From Xestospongia muta (Eukaryota; Porifera; Demospongiae; Haplosclerida; Petrosiidae), in assembly GCA_963693285.1 (NCBI GenBank), contig OY848922.1, positions 3,956,923 through 4,020,922 on the forward strand: a stretch of DNA of 64,000 bases, given 5' to 3'. The notes beneath the pieces were generated by a model. The model made no database searches, was not told the origin of the DNA, and saw only the letters and a program-made list of their open reading frames with translations. The position numbers and the translations under genes were made by a program. Shown here one piece after another: positions 27,201 through 37,064 of this stretch. Position 1 is the first letter of the stretch; each line of letters begins with the position of its first letter.

Positions 27201-30200
27201 ATCACTTGATGTGAGTTATATTAACTATACTGCTTGCTCATCTCATGAATAAGACTAAGTGATGTTAATGCTTAACAAAAACTTCCTTTACTAAAGACAA
27301 TGTAAATACTGCTCTGGTATAATAACTTAATACTAAACCTAATATAAAGAAGAACTTCCTTTTAAATGGCATTTAGTAAAAGTTTTACTTCTTAAATATG
27401 TTATTAAATTGAACATTTGTTTTACTAAAGTGTGCATTAAATGTTATGGATGGATAGATGCTCAAGTGGTTATATTAGCAAGTGGTGTGATCAATTTTAG
27501 TACAAAATGACTGAATCTTTTTGTTCATGTGCAGTTTTGACAAACTTTGACTACTTTCACTCTTAATGATGTTTCATGTAGTGTGTTAGAAAGCAAATCT
27601 ATCAGATTATGCTGGAAAGCCACAAAAGAAATTTATGTTGCTGTATAAGCTACAACAGTCTGTCAAATTAGATAATGTGTCACTTAATTTTAGTGCATAT
27701 TTCAATTATACATGTACTAATTTATAAAACAAAGAAAGGGCTTATAAAAATTATTTTTAAAAAGTGTTTCATAGCCATACAAATAATCAAATATGGCACT
27801 ATGTTATATCATTTCATATTAATTGTGTTCTTAGTGATGTGCAATAAGAGAAGGATGTGACAATTATTATAATTAAACATTTTACAAGGATTAATTGTGA
27901 GATGTTAATGTTTTTGTGATTGTGTGCATGAACATAAAGTTTGGAGTCCATTCAGAGTGTTAGGAAAACATTTCTCTATGTATACATAGATTCAGCTGAG
28001 CCTGTTATCAACTATCAGGTATAGTAAAATCATAGTAGCACCTACATTGTGAGAACTGTACTTTCCTGTGGGCAATTGTTAAAATAACAGTTGTATTATG
28101 GGTAAAAAGCAGTACTTTGAGACGTAAAGTCTGTATTAGAATTTATCCCAATCCTTATAGTACCACACTGTTTCCCATCATCTGCTCTTGTATTCTCTAC
28201 AAAAGTAACATTGGTGACATTGCTTACTACCATAAACAGGGAAATAGTGTTGGGAGAAACCTACACATGATTTTGTTAGTGATGATGATCATCCATATCT
28301 TTTTGAGAGCTAAATCTCCAATTAAAACTTTTGTAAGTGCTATATGAAAATCTTTCAAAGTTTTATATGGAAGGAAGGTCTGTCTTGTCACAGGACAAGA
28401 TGAACATATTTGTAATGACAATATCAAACATACACAAAAAATTGTAAAAATTTACAATATTTCAATCGCACATTATAACAATGCCTCAATTGGTCATTCC
28501 CATCCACTTCATCAATGAATTTATTAAAAGCCTGAGTACAGGTTATTACTATTTGTGAGCCATTTTCAATTTCCTTGTTATAGAAATCTTGTTTTTTTGA
28601 TTTGCATTTGTTGAGGCACAAAAAAATGGCTTGATGTCCTGAACATATTGTTATAACTAATTTTCCATTCTGTTTATAGTTAGTATCTCCTCTCTGAGGG
28701 AGACACTTCATTGTGATAGACTTAAATGCTATAAAAAATTCCCATTTATCTGATATAATTGTTTCAAATGCATATGTATTCTTTCTCAATAGATCTAGGA
28801 GGAAAACCTCAGTGAAAATTGTCAAAATAAACATGATGGAAGTTGTTACATATTTTTCTGTCAATTTTGAAAACAACTGCAGCACCAACACTCTTTTCAA
28901 CCTTGTCACCTTTTTTGCCAGTGTAAGCATCAATTTCACATATACAACCTGTCAGAGCAATCTGCTCTCATTCATACTTTAAATCCATCAATATCTAGCT
29001 ATGTTTGACATATATTGTTTCATTAATAAACATATCTGGTGGCACAAAATTTACTAAAGTTGACTTACAGCATGCATGTCTTCAGCTAATATTAGATGAG
29101 TAATGTCAAAACCTCATAACTATAAACATTCATAGAGGGTTGTTTCATTTGGCATGGTGTTGGCATGGTGTCAGTACCAGCAATATATCAATGTTGTATG
29201 TGCATATTTAGACAACATATAAGTGTCAAGATCAAGTGTCAAAGAACATTTAAATCCTTTAGGCTCAATGTTATGTAAATTTAATGTAAGCTGGTTTGCA
29301 TTTAAAGAAAGAATAGTGTGTGTATATGATACGCAGTAGAGTACCTTGATAAAGAGTGATTACGTCTTACAGCAGCTAACTTTTCAACTATTTAAAGAGG
29401 CATCCATGTCCTAACAATAAAACATCATTTTGAGTCATACAACTACTCATTTGCATACAAAGAAGGTACTAAAACTCCTCATATAGACACATTCAGCCGT
29501 CTACCTTATAAGTCATTACTGACTGCTCAAATACTTGTCTTATGTGAGTGCCTTTACTTAGTATTGTTTCTAGTAAACAATTAAAAAGATATATATCTTG
29601 TGATCCACTTCTCACTACAGTATTTTTGTACACACTGTAACGTTGGCCTGATGAAAATGATGTTAAGTACATAAGCCTGTGTTACTCTAGATGACTTGAG
29701 TCAAGTGTAATAGATAATTATTTGCTCTGGGGTTCACGTACATATCATTGTTCCACCAAAGTTACAGAAAGCCATATTATAAGAATTACACAAAACTCAC
29801 ATTGGTATTGTTAAGATGAAGGCCGTAGCTTGAAGCTATCTGTGATGGCTATCCTTAGACAAAGATATAGAAGAGATGATACAAACTTGTGTTGCATGTC
29901 AGGTTCATAGTACACCTCTTGCAAAGGCATCTCTCCACCAATGGGAGTAGCTAAGTAGCCAAATCCTGCTTAGACTAGACTTCACTTGAACTATGTAGGA
30001 ACATTGTGGGAAGGATTTTTTTCCTATTAGATGCACACTCTAAGTGACTTGAGATCAAATGATACCTTCTGCAACTTTGTTACTCATGGTCTTTTGGAGA
30101 AGTGGTGTCTGTTAATGGTAGTGTGTTCACAAGTGCTAAGTTCAAGGAGTTATTACTTCTCCATGTCAATTGGCATCAAATGAACTCGGCCAAAAGAGCT

Positions 30201-33200
30201 ATACAGAGCTTAAAACAGTGTATGAGGAAGTTACAGTTGGTTCCTGGAGACCAAATAATCAAGATGTTGGTTTACAAACTGTTGAATACTTAATATTAGA
30301 TACTCTCAATTTCCTGAGTTATTAATTAAATTTGTCCTTGACCAAAATTAGATGATTTGTTTTCTAACCTTGAGAGCTATGTAAAACAACATTAACAAAG
30401 TAACAGAATCCTCACAATTGGCATAGCAATCATCCTACTTTAAAGCAGGACACTTAGTACCTCTAAAAGATTTCCACCCAGGTCAGAAGCAGTGGCTTCC
30501 TAAAGAGAGTACTAAATTGTTGGACCAGTGACTGCTTGTGTTAAATTATCAAAGGATGTATTCCATGGTAGGCATTATGACTATATGAGACACTGTTATA
30601 TTGAGATTGATGATAACTGTCAGGACTATGAATCAGATGATTACTTTTTGTTTCCAACCTCAAATGATGCTAGAGCACTATCGTTGACTTGTTTTAGTTT
30701 GCACGACTCTCCAATGTGACGTTTGACGTGATCAGTTGGTTATATTTAGTAATTGTATTATCATGTCTGTTTAAGATAAAGCTGTATTGCTATATTTACT
30801 AGTTAATTGTATTTTTTCTGGTATTTCCAGTTTATTGATTTTACATGCTTAAAAAATAGAGGATGATGTAATAGTTATTGAGATTTATAATTTGCATGGG
30901 GTGGATTTTTTTGTGGTTAAACACATGATTTTTTGATCATCCTTGGTTCTGTTATTGTGTTGTCTCTCTCTCTACTTTTTATGTATGTGTTGTCACTAAT
31001 TCCCATGCTAATTGATGAAAGAATTGCTGTTTGACTCTATTATTTAAAAAAAATACCACAGGTATACAGTGAAGTTATCTAGAAATAGTAGATTCAGGGC
31101 TGATATAAATTGTAAGAGATGGTAACAAACAAAAGATTGATTTAAAAACAATAAACAAATACTGATGTCTGATTTATTACATCTATTATTAGGATAACTA
31201 TTTTAATTCTTCAAGTGTGTCTACCTATAGCATTAGATTGGACTACTAGAAAGTCAAACCTACACAAAATGATCCCTCTGTTATTTAAAGTCTCTTATTA
31301 CTTTGTGTATTTTAAATGAATGTTAGTTTTCATTAAGAAAGATACATTTGAAAACATAACTCCATTCTAGTTTGTATTGTTCCTTTTATTCTTGTTATTT
31401 AGAGGCCACACTACATCTGAGTACTGACTTTACTGAGCACAAGTGGAACCACTAAGTCCAATCAACTACATTTTACTACTGTAATCTTGTCCTACACTGT
31501 AGAATGCTACTAGTCTCCATTGATTGTAGCATTGTCTATTTTAAATAGTAATAGACTGTGTTCACATTGAAAATCTGTTATTGCTTGAATTAGTCTCCTC
31601 ACTTTTCTTAGATTGAAAGTCTTATATCACATATTATGACACATTTGAAATTTATTTGTTCATGTACTTTAACACTTAAGCAAAAATAACTCTTGATAAA
31701 TTATACACAAAGAGGGTTGTTTGTGAACTTGTACCATAAAAATATGGAGATATCTATATTTTTATTAACCTCGCTGCACGTGGGTGCAAAGCAAGGTTAC
31801 TGTAGTCTGTCAGTGTGTGTGTGTGTGTGTCTGCACTGCCTGTTACTGGGGATTGTTTTTGAATTGCAATAACTTGGCAAGCGAAGTGTTAGTAGCTACC
31901 AACATTTAGCAATGAATAGAAAAACGTGTGGACTTTACAACAGTAGTACCAAGAACATCGTCAAGTAAAAAGAAAGCTTGAAATTTGCAAAAGAATTTCC
32001 AGATTGCAGAGGTTAAGGTGCCATTTCTCGAAAAAGAAAAAACATAATGTGGAGATTTTTAGTATGTTGTAGACAATATTAGAGAAATACACATCAGCAA
32101 GACAGAAAGCCGTTGGTCGAAGCAATTGTAGGAAAAGTTCTGAAAAGTGTTTTCAAGATTGTACATGGACTTGGAGCAAAGTAATGCTTTCAGGAAACGT
32201 CACAAAGCACTGAAAAACTGCTACTAATAGTTAATATATTGATTTATATTTGTACTACCCGATGTTTCCAAAGAACGTTTTATCTTCAAGTTGCAATAAA
32301 TTTGTATATGAAATATTGATACATTTTAAAGCGTCATCTAAAGGCTCAGAGAAACTTTCATCATGAATCTTGCACTTAATTTTGCTTGGCAATTGAACGA
32401 TATTGTCACTTACTCAGTTACCACTTCACAGACATGGGAAGTCTTATTCATTTGTATTAGCTTTCTTGTTGATTCATTGTTATTACAACATGTTATGACA
32501 CAACAAAGAAATGACAGGAAAGTGATTTTGAAAAGAAAGGCCAATAGTGATTATTTCATGTCACTTTTACATTTATGTAATATATGGTACACTCTTATTG
32601 TTCATTTTATCTACATTAAATAGCACAAATTACAAAGTAGTTGCTTTATCAATATGCATACACATACTGACCTTAGTAGTATGGTGGATATTCACACCGT
32701 GCTTCAGCAACAAAATAACAACATCTATGTGGCCACATCGTGCTCCTGCAATCAGTGGACTCCATCCAAACTACAGTTAACAAGAAGAAAATGTATGGTT
32801 GGAAAAAGTATGATCATTTCATAAAAACTAAGAACTTTTAAATTTTTTGTGTCAATCTTGAGTGACTACTGTGGAATTCTTATATTTCACTATCAATCTC
32901 ATATACTATCTTGAATCAACCCTCAAGTTATAATAGAATAGCCTTTTCTGCATTTCTAAAAGTTTCTCTAAACACACAATATTAATATCACTGACAGTAA
33001 ACATTGTTATCTGATTGAAGGAATGGATTGGAGAATGTATTTCTAGAATATAGGTGAATTCATACTTTTGCCAGGTATAAATCAATCACTTATAATGGCA
33101 ACTGTAAAAGACTTCAATTCCCTCTAATCAGGAATGAATTACTAGGTTATATCATATGTAATAAGACCACTAAACCTCAGTGTAACCTCCATAACAAATG

Positions 33201-36200
33201 TACGTTTGTACTTAAAGAGTACGGTGTCAAAAGGTAGCCATCTTATGAGTTTATTGGTCACATGATCAGTTTATCAATCTCATAAAAACTGTGATAATGA
33301 TGTTATTTATTTATAATGTACAAGTAACAACTAGTGGTAATAAATTATTATTGAATAATAATAGTATGTACAATGTAACATTAGCGACAAACATAAACAA
33401 AATGATATTTTATAAAACATTCTATGACCCTTTAAAGACACTATTGATGTTGTAAGGGACTGCACTATTATTAAATAAATGATTGTAGAGTACTGTGTAT
33501 CTTGAATTACAGAACTCATAAGCTCACACACAACTGAAAGTGCTCACTGTAAAAGTAATAATATTTATTGGTTGCTATGTACATTAGTGATTGTGAATGT
33601 GGTTTGATTTCATTTAACTCACTCCAAAGCTGTGTGCAGAAATTGTGACATGGATATATCAATGTATTACATGTATACATTATGTGGTCCAAAACAATCT
33701 TAGCATCTCCTTACATGCAATATGCCAGGTGGAAAAATATTGATGACATACATTATTAATAAGTCACAGCCAAACCAAAGCATTTGTGATAATAGTAATG
33801 ATATTCTTTGATTACTATGTGCATCAGTGGTTATAGCAAAAATATTCCAATACAATTTCAATAAGGTGTGACATTGCCTTCCTCTAAATGAGTTATTTAT
33901 TGTATCTTATGTTAACGCTACTTAATTGGGACTGGAAAGTCACCAAAGTTTAATCAACTCGTATAAAGACTTTATTATAGTAATGGTTTCACTAAAATTG
34001 ATCTACTATAAAAATGAATACATATTGCAGTAATATATTATAGATTTATTAAGGGTTGTGTAGATAATATGACACACCAACTAATGGACATGAAAGGCAC
34101 AACAGTGAACTGACTCAAAATTGATGTAACTCAACACATACATAATATTATAGTCAATTCTAAATAACTTCATCACAATATTTTTAATCTACATTTATTT
34201 AGGTAGTATTAAACTCAGTAAAACCATTAACATCTAAACTACATTTGGTATTGTCTATCATATGTTCACTGTTAACATTTATCCTTTATTATTTCACAGT
34301 TATGTATGTTTTCTATTCTATATTTTCTATTGTACTAATAATTATTATTAATAGTAAAAAATACAAGATACTCACATCATAAATGTAGATTGTGTCACAT
34401 ACAAAGTATAGCTAGAGAGCAAACTAAATAAAGTAATAACTATTATAACCACATTATATTGATACCACTACAGTGGAGCCACTCTTAAGATTACTGAAAA
34501 TACAAGCATCATAGGAGTTAACATACACAAATGTTCACTTGGAAACTGTTTGGTGACACAATAAATTAATGTTATTATGGTACAGTAACAGGTATGTGCA
34601 AATTCATTGATAGAGGGTTAAAAAAGATATTTTCATACTGTGAACACAAGGTTGTAAGGTGTCTGATATATGGAGAGTTTACACTGTATATCAATATAAT
34701 AATACACTTACTTGATCAGGTATATTAGGATTTGCATTTGATTGCAACAGATATTGAACAATATCTATGTATCCATGATATGACGCCCAGTTTATACTAG
34801 TCCACTTGTCCTACATGTAATGATAATAGTAATAGTATAATTATTCATTACTATATCAATGGTATAATCATTATTATACACATATACACTGATATATGTG
34901 CACTTACATGTATGTAATATAATAATTGTGATATAATTTGAAAAGTATAGATGTTGGGCTAAAAACTTTCAAAACAGAAGTTGCGTACATGCATTTGCTA
35001 CATGCCCATTTTACACAGAATGTATATAATCCATAAAATAAGGAAGGATGAGTCATTAAACTGCCTGGATTCCAAAGTTGGTAAACATCCTGTACAAAAT
35101 GGCCATGTAGCAACCATGTATATACAACTGTTTAGTCAACTCCTTCCTCAGTATGAAGCTAAAGGTTCCTACATAGTGACTTCAAATGTTTATAAAGCTA
35201 GTTACTACTATATTAATCAAATTCTCATTGGAAAATATTCTTTGAAATTGTATTACAAAATCAGCTTGAAAAGGGCTCTAATATAATGTGAAGGGTCATT
35301 AATGAAAGAATTGACCACACCCCAACAATTAAATAACAAACAGTGAACATTTTAGTACATTTTGTACATCACATCCAAACATTACAACAAATCTACAATT
35401 TGTACTTTACTTGATTATAAAATATTAAAACAGTCTAAAATTCACTTTTCTTAAAAACCAGAACTGTAATCAAGATGACTATAAGTGGCAAAACAAAAAG
35501 GAAATAACTAGTATATCAGACAAAATTACCACATTAACTCCAATAATAACATTCTAATGTTAATAAGCATTCAAACCGCACTCCTTAGCAACAGAGTAAA
35601 CTATTTATAATATATGCTGTGTCCATTCATTCATATATCTCAATGTTATATATAAAATGTCTTAACTACATGATTACACCTTCGATAAAGACTTTATAAC
35701 ACACACACATTAATTTATACTATGTTGATTTATGAATATATTGTGACTATTATTATAATAACTATAACACTTGTATATCATATATGTAAATAATTATGAT
35801 GACTTGATAATGACAATAAGTAGTATTGTGACACCCTTATGTACCGTTTTTTGAGCATTGACATTTGCTCCTTGTTGTAAAGCTGTTTTCACTTCATCTA
35901 GTTGTCCTTTTCTTGCAGAGTCAATCAGTAAGTAATCCTAACAAAAATATCAAAGTTAATAAATGTAATATTACACATAAACAAGATCATATACAACATA
36001 ATTTATAATACAGTAAAACATAATATTATAGAAGACATACTATAACAAGAGTACAGTAACTACTAATATAGTACATTGTACTAAGTATATGGACATGACT
36101 TATATACAAACTATAGGGTCAAGTATATACAACTAACAATTTCAATACATTTTAAATGCTAAAAAATATAGTCTATAGTTCTATGGATAGTTTGACTAAG

Positions 36201-37064
36201 TTTATTGAATATTCTGCCTAATATGTTGTCTCTGATTACATACATTTTGTCTAAGTTTATAATTATTGAATATTTAAAATGAGGGGATATACATAATTTT
36301 ATAACAGTGATATCATTATAACTTCCTTTGTATATCATAGTACTAATACTCAAATACTACTTCCACCATCAATTATGTACTAAACCTCTATGTGGCTTAG
36401 AGAAACATAACTAGAGCAAATTGTCTACTATAATTTTAAAAAGAAAGACCCTGATACTATTGTACAGGTAATCTTATTGCTTTAAATTTATATATCACTG
36501 TTAAAATATTTGTTGTTTTAACTGCTATAGTCACTAGTCTTAAATGTGTTCTTACTAGATATATACATTGGTAATATCAACAACATATACTTGATTACTA
36601 ATTATTATGGAATTGCACAGTTTGTGTACTTTTACTACCTAAAAAGAACATGTGTAGTGTGCACAGATTTACTGTTAAACTCCGTATTGACAACCTTACA
36701 TGCAATGACACAACAAAGCTACCACAGAATACATAGACTGACACCCATATAATTATATATTATACACAACAAAGCTACCTCGTATTACATAGTGGAAAAG
36801 ATCATTAAAGCATTTAAATCTAACCTAAGATATAACTGTAATTGCTCTGTCAATTAACTCCATGACTGTTATGAACTTAAATAGTAATGACAGTAGTAAG
36901 ATATTTACAATTTTGTAGAATGTTATCCTATATTATATGTAACTTAAATTATCATGGATCTGTTAGATAACTCAATCAATTTTACATATAGTGTAAAATT
37001 TATTGTTAATACACAAAATGTTTGTTAAAAGCTAACTTACCAATTTTTGTTGAGACCGATCCAT
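14927..37064 (-). CDS. Ankyrin - Roc-like GTPase - COR-like - death domain protein, 12 exons
   Basis: Reconstructed gene of about 1,109 aa. Exons in order: 37041-37064 (start), 35845-35937, 34712-34810, 32672-32770, 26595-26693, 19594-19692, 18076-18160, 16152-18028, 15646-16099, 15498-15554, 15315-15377, 14927-15207. Exons 1-6 are phase 0/0; the joints 7/8 and 9/10 through 11/12 are phase 1; 8/9 is phase 0. Domains: six ankyrin repeats (residues 9-200); G domain with P-loop GPPAVGKT (224-231), DSGGQ (459-463) and VGTYED (548-553); an acidic Ser/Thr-rich insert inside the G domain (about 295-425); a winged-helix COR-like region (about 666-796); a second COR-like part (826-976); a short linker; a death domain (about 1018-1109). 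The order matches the C-terminal half of DAPK1, so a role in a cytosolic signalling or death-type assembly is inferred. Extra exons in the long introns cannot be excluded. Confidence 0.75.
16152..18028 (-). CDS. Large exon: GTPase and COR-like domain
   Basis: 625 full codons, acceptor ttctag at 18029-18034, donor CAG/gtatac. It holds G1 (GPPAVGKT), a ~190-residue stretch rich in S, T, D, E, N and Q, G3 (VLDSGGQPQF), the strand VVVIVHKL, G4-like (IVIVGTYEDE) and a helical wing ending in ITYYFIPSALPP, typical of the winged-helix COR end. The open frame runs on through the 3' intron with a TTG start upstream of the acceptor; neither extension is coding in this model. Equivalent exons: 3978-5854 and 10065-11941. 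Confidence 0.8.
18249..19290 (+). repeat. Dispersed hairpin repeat, longest copy
   Basis: Begins at a TTAA with an AACCTC...GAGGTT hairpin. Bases up to about 18950 match the copy at 31765-32490. The stretch atgctacctagcaagatcatagctgggcctaagctg near 19189-19225 is shared with 55735-55830. The open frame at 18870-19079 is within it and looks accidental. The tandem-array breakpoint falls 203 bp into this element. It sits in the intron between exons 6 and 7. No transposase is encoded; a non-autonomous element is likely. The right end is not defined. Confidence 0.7.
19594..19692 (-). CDS. Exon 6: one ankyrin repeat
   Basis: Exactly 33 codons between tttag and gtaagc, phase 0 at both ends. It reads DGNTPLMLACVKGHLNAAEF then LLEQGADVNIINK, a near-perfect ankyrin repeat with TPL and GADVN. 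It joins in frame to exon 7 (18076-18160), which starts NGDTV as the next repeat. Confidence 0.85.
19935..20129 (+). repeat. 5' LTR of gypsy element
   Basis: 195 bp, TG...CA. Differs from the 3' LTR at two sites (atataaatg versus atataaaag, and tattgac versus tatcgac), about 1%. It carries the short repeat gtgacgtcattgtgacgtg and a TATATAAA box at about 20027, the likely promoter core. Confidence 0.93.
20131..20150 (+). promoter_or_regulatory. Primer-binding site of gypsy element
   Basis: TGGCGACGAGGGTGGGA begins two to three bases after the 5' LTR. The leading TGG pairs with the CCA end of a tRNA. I do not assign the tRNA. Confidence 0.6.
20156..21615 (+). pseudogene. gag: gypsy gag and protease, one stop, ends in a frameshift
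   Basis: Starts ATGGCTCAACCTCAGCAC and reads as gag up to a TGA at 20642-20644, then continues in the same frame. After it come two CCHC zinc knuckles of the CX2CX4HX4C form (CHKCGRCDHEGRTC and CHLCGKIGHISPVC, about 20821-20925) and the protease with DVDTGAAVSIL at about 21117-21150. The frame then runs toward the reverse transcriptase and is lost at a run of seven A (21601-21607). The TGA sits where an arginine CGA would fit the surrounding ALELAR context. Confidence 0.85.
21608..23898 (+). pseudogene. pol: gypsy pol: reverse transcriptase, RNase H, integrase (broken)
   Basis: Reverse transcriptase is at about 21620-22240 with LDLSHAYNQL, LPFGIASAPALFQ and the catalytic YLDD (about 21969). 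A TGA follows NYYG at about 22240. RNase H continues in frame with SADASPYGLGAV, EKEALALIFGVKKF and TDHKPL. A one-base loss near 22745 moves the frame. Integrase follows with the HHCC finger (H...H...CISCQ, 23070-23180) and the D,D,E core (HLDFAGPF, TDNGPQF, GLAERF). A further one-base change in an A run near 23875 shifts the last ~100 residues (23859-24191). Confidence 0.88.
23859..24191 (+). pseudogene. gypsy pol C-terminal tail in shifted frame
   Basis: Continues pol after the last frameshift: LGPLTYLVE then WKRHIDLLREL, the usual end of gypsy integrases, then a Pro/Asp-rich tail ending YVRVGRYV. The stop is 18 bp before the 3' LTR. Confidence 0.75.
24192..24206 (+). promoter_or_regulatory. 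Polypurine tract before 3' LTR
   Basis: tcgggaggag directly precedes the TGTAG start of the 3' LTR; purine-rich plus-strand primer. Confidence 0.6.
24207..24401 (+). repeat. 3' LTR of gypsy element
   Basis: 195 bp, two mismatches to the 5' LTR, followed by ATATG. Confidence 0.93.
24403..26594. other. Intron 5 remainder; one GC-richer hairpin block
   Basis: AT-rich intron sequence except about 24781-25060, which has a less AT-rich module with two stem-loops: GACTAAG-gtgt-CTTAGTC (24814-24831) and AAGGCA...TGCCTT (about 25006-25027, in ctgataaaggcagctgaatagttgccttaacg). The minus-strand open frame at 24788-25087 has no recognisable protein. It may be a fragment of a non-autonomous element. 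The rest shows no gene. Confidence 0.4.
26595..26693 (-). CDS. Exon 5: one ankyrin repeat
   Basis: 33 codons, phase 0/0, between gctacag and gtataa. It reads RGWTTLHWAAYENQPVIMKI then LITNGADITAVDK; the TLHWAA and NGAD motifs are diagnostic of an ankyrin repeat. Confidence 0.85.
26694..28229. other. Intron 4 part, nothing recognised
   Basis: AT-rich intron. The small frame at 27675-27860 is hydrophobic by base composition only; no splice context or motif. Confidence 0.5.
28230..28985 (-). pseudogene. Decayed piggyBac transposase fragment
   Basis: Read on the minus strand, frames in order match the C-terminal half of the better preserved piggyBac at 58840-60574. An opening piece has DAYTGKKGDKVEKSVGAAVV and an HHVYFDNF second-aspartate motif (about 28820-28950). 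The PSERRY region follows, then VDGNDQLRHCYNVRLKYCK (third-aspartate region, about 28445-28505) and KDFHIALTKVLIGDLALKK (about 28310-28366). Multiple stops and shifts. It lies in intron 4 of the ankyrin-GTPase gene. Confidence 0.7.
28986..29730. other. Intron 4 part, nothing recognised
   Basis: AT-rich sequence between the piggyBac and gypsy fossils. No ORF or motif. Confidence 0.5.
29731..30720 (+). pseudogene. Old Ty3/gypsy integrase fragment
   Basis: Plus-strand broken frames parallel the integrase of the element at 19935. HIIVPPKLQKA is at about 29741; LDKDIEEMIQTCVACQVHST (zinc finger end) is at 29858-29917; VNGSVFTSAKFKELLLL (second-aspartate region) is at about 30108-30160; RAIQSLKQCMRKLQ follows the lost glutamate region. 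FHPGQKQW at about 30470 recalls the C-terminal part. Many stops; no LTRs found nearby. Much older than the intron 5 element. Confidence 0.75.
30721..31764. other. Intron 4 part, nothing recognised
   Basis: AT-rich sequence without ORFs. Short stretch near 31130-31230 (gatttattacatctattattaggataactattttaattctt) also occurs near 25180-25235, so a small intronic repeat is shared. Confidence 0.4.
31765..32490 (+). repeat. Dispersed hairpin repeat, second long copy
   Basis: Starts TTAACCTCGCTGCACGTGGG, with AACCTcGCT pairing AGCaAGGTT and an inner GCAC/GTGC stem. It follows the 18249 copy through cttactcagttaccacttcacagacatggg (about 32430) and fades by about 32490. Confidence 0.8.
32672..32770 (-). 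CDS. Exon 4: one ankyrin repeat
   Basis: 33 codons, phase 0/0, between ctgtag and gtcagt. It reads FGWSPLIAGARCGHIDVVIL then LLKHGVNIHHTTK. Confidence 0.85.
32771..34711. other. Intron 3, nothing recognised
   Basis: AT-rich intron. The minus-strand frame at 33331-33531 is a low-complexity shadow. Confidence 0.5.
34712..34810 (-). CDS. Exon 3: one ankyrin repeat
   Basis: 33 codons, phase 0/0, between atgtag and gtaagt. It reads DKWTSINWASYHGYIDIVQY then LLQSNANPNIPDQ. Confidence 0.85.
34811..35844. other. Intron 2, nothing recognised
   Basis: AT-rich intron. The overlapping frames at 34904-35286 on both strands have no motif or splice context. Confidence 0.5.
35845..35937 (-). CDS. Exon 2: first ankyrin repeat
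   Basis: 31 codons, phase 0/0, between gttag and gtacat. It reads DYLLIDSARKGQLDEVKTAL then QQGANVNAQKT, the usual N-terminal cap-like ankyrin repeat. Confidence 0.8.
35938..37040. other. Intron 1, nothing recognised
   Basis: AT-rich. Contains the start side donor gtaagt at 37035-37040. No repeats or ORFs of note. Confidence 0.5.
37041..37064 (-). CDS. Exon 1: start exon (8 codons)
   Basis: ATG GAT CGG TCT CAA CAA AAA TTG followed by gtaagt, giving MDRSQQKL. Chosen because it is the nearest ATG with a strong donor upstream of exon 2 and in phase 0. An upstream stop in frame (TAA just before, in ttgaataATGG) limits extension. An additional upstream coding exon is possible but not seen. Confidence 0.6.
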
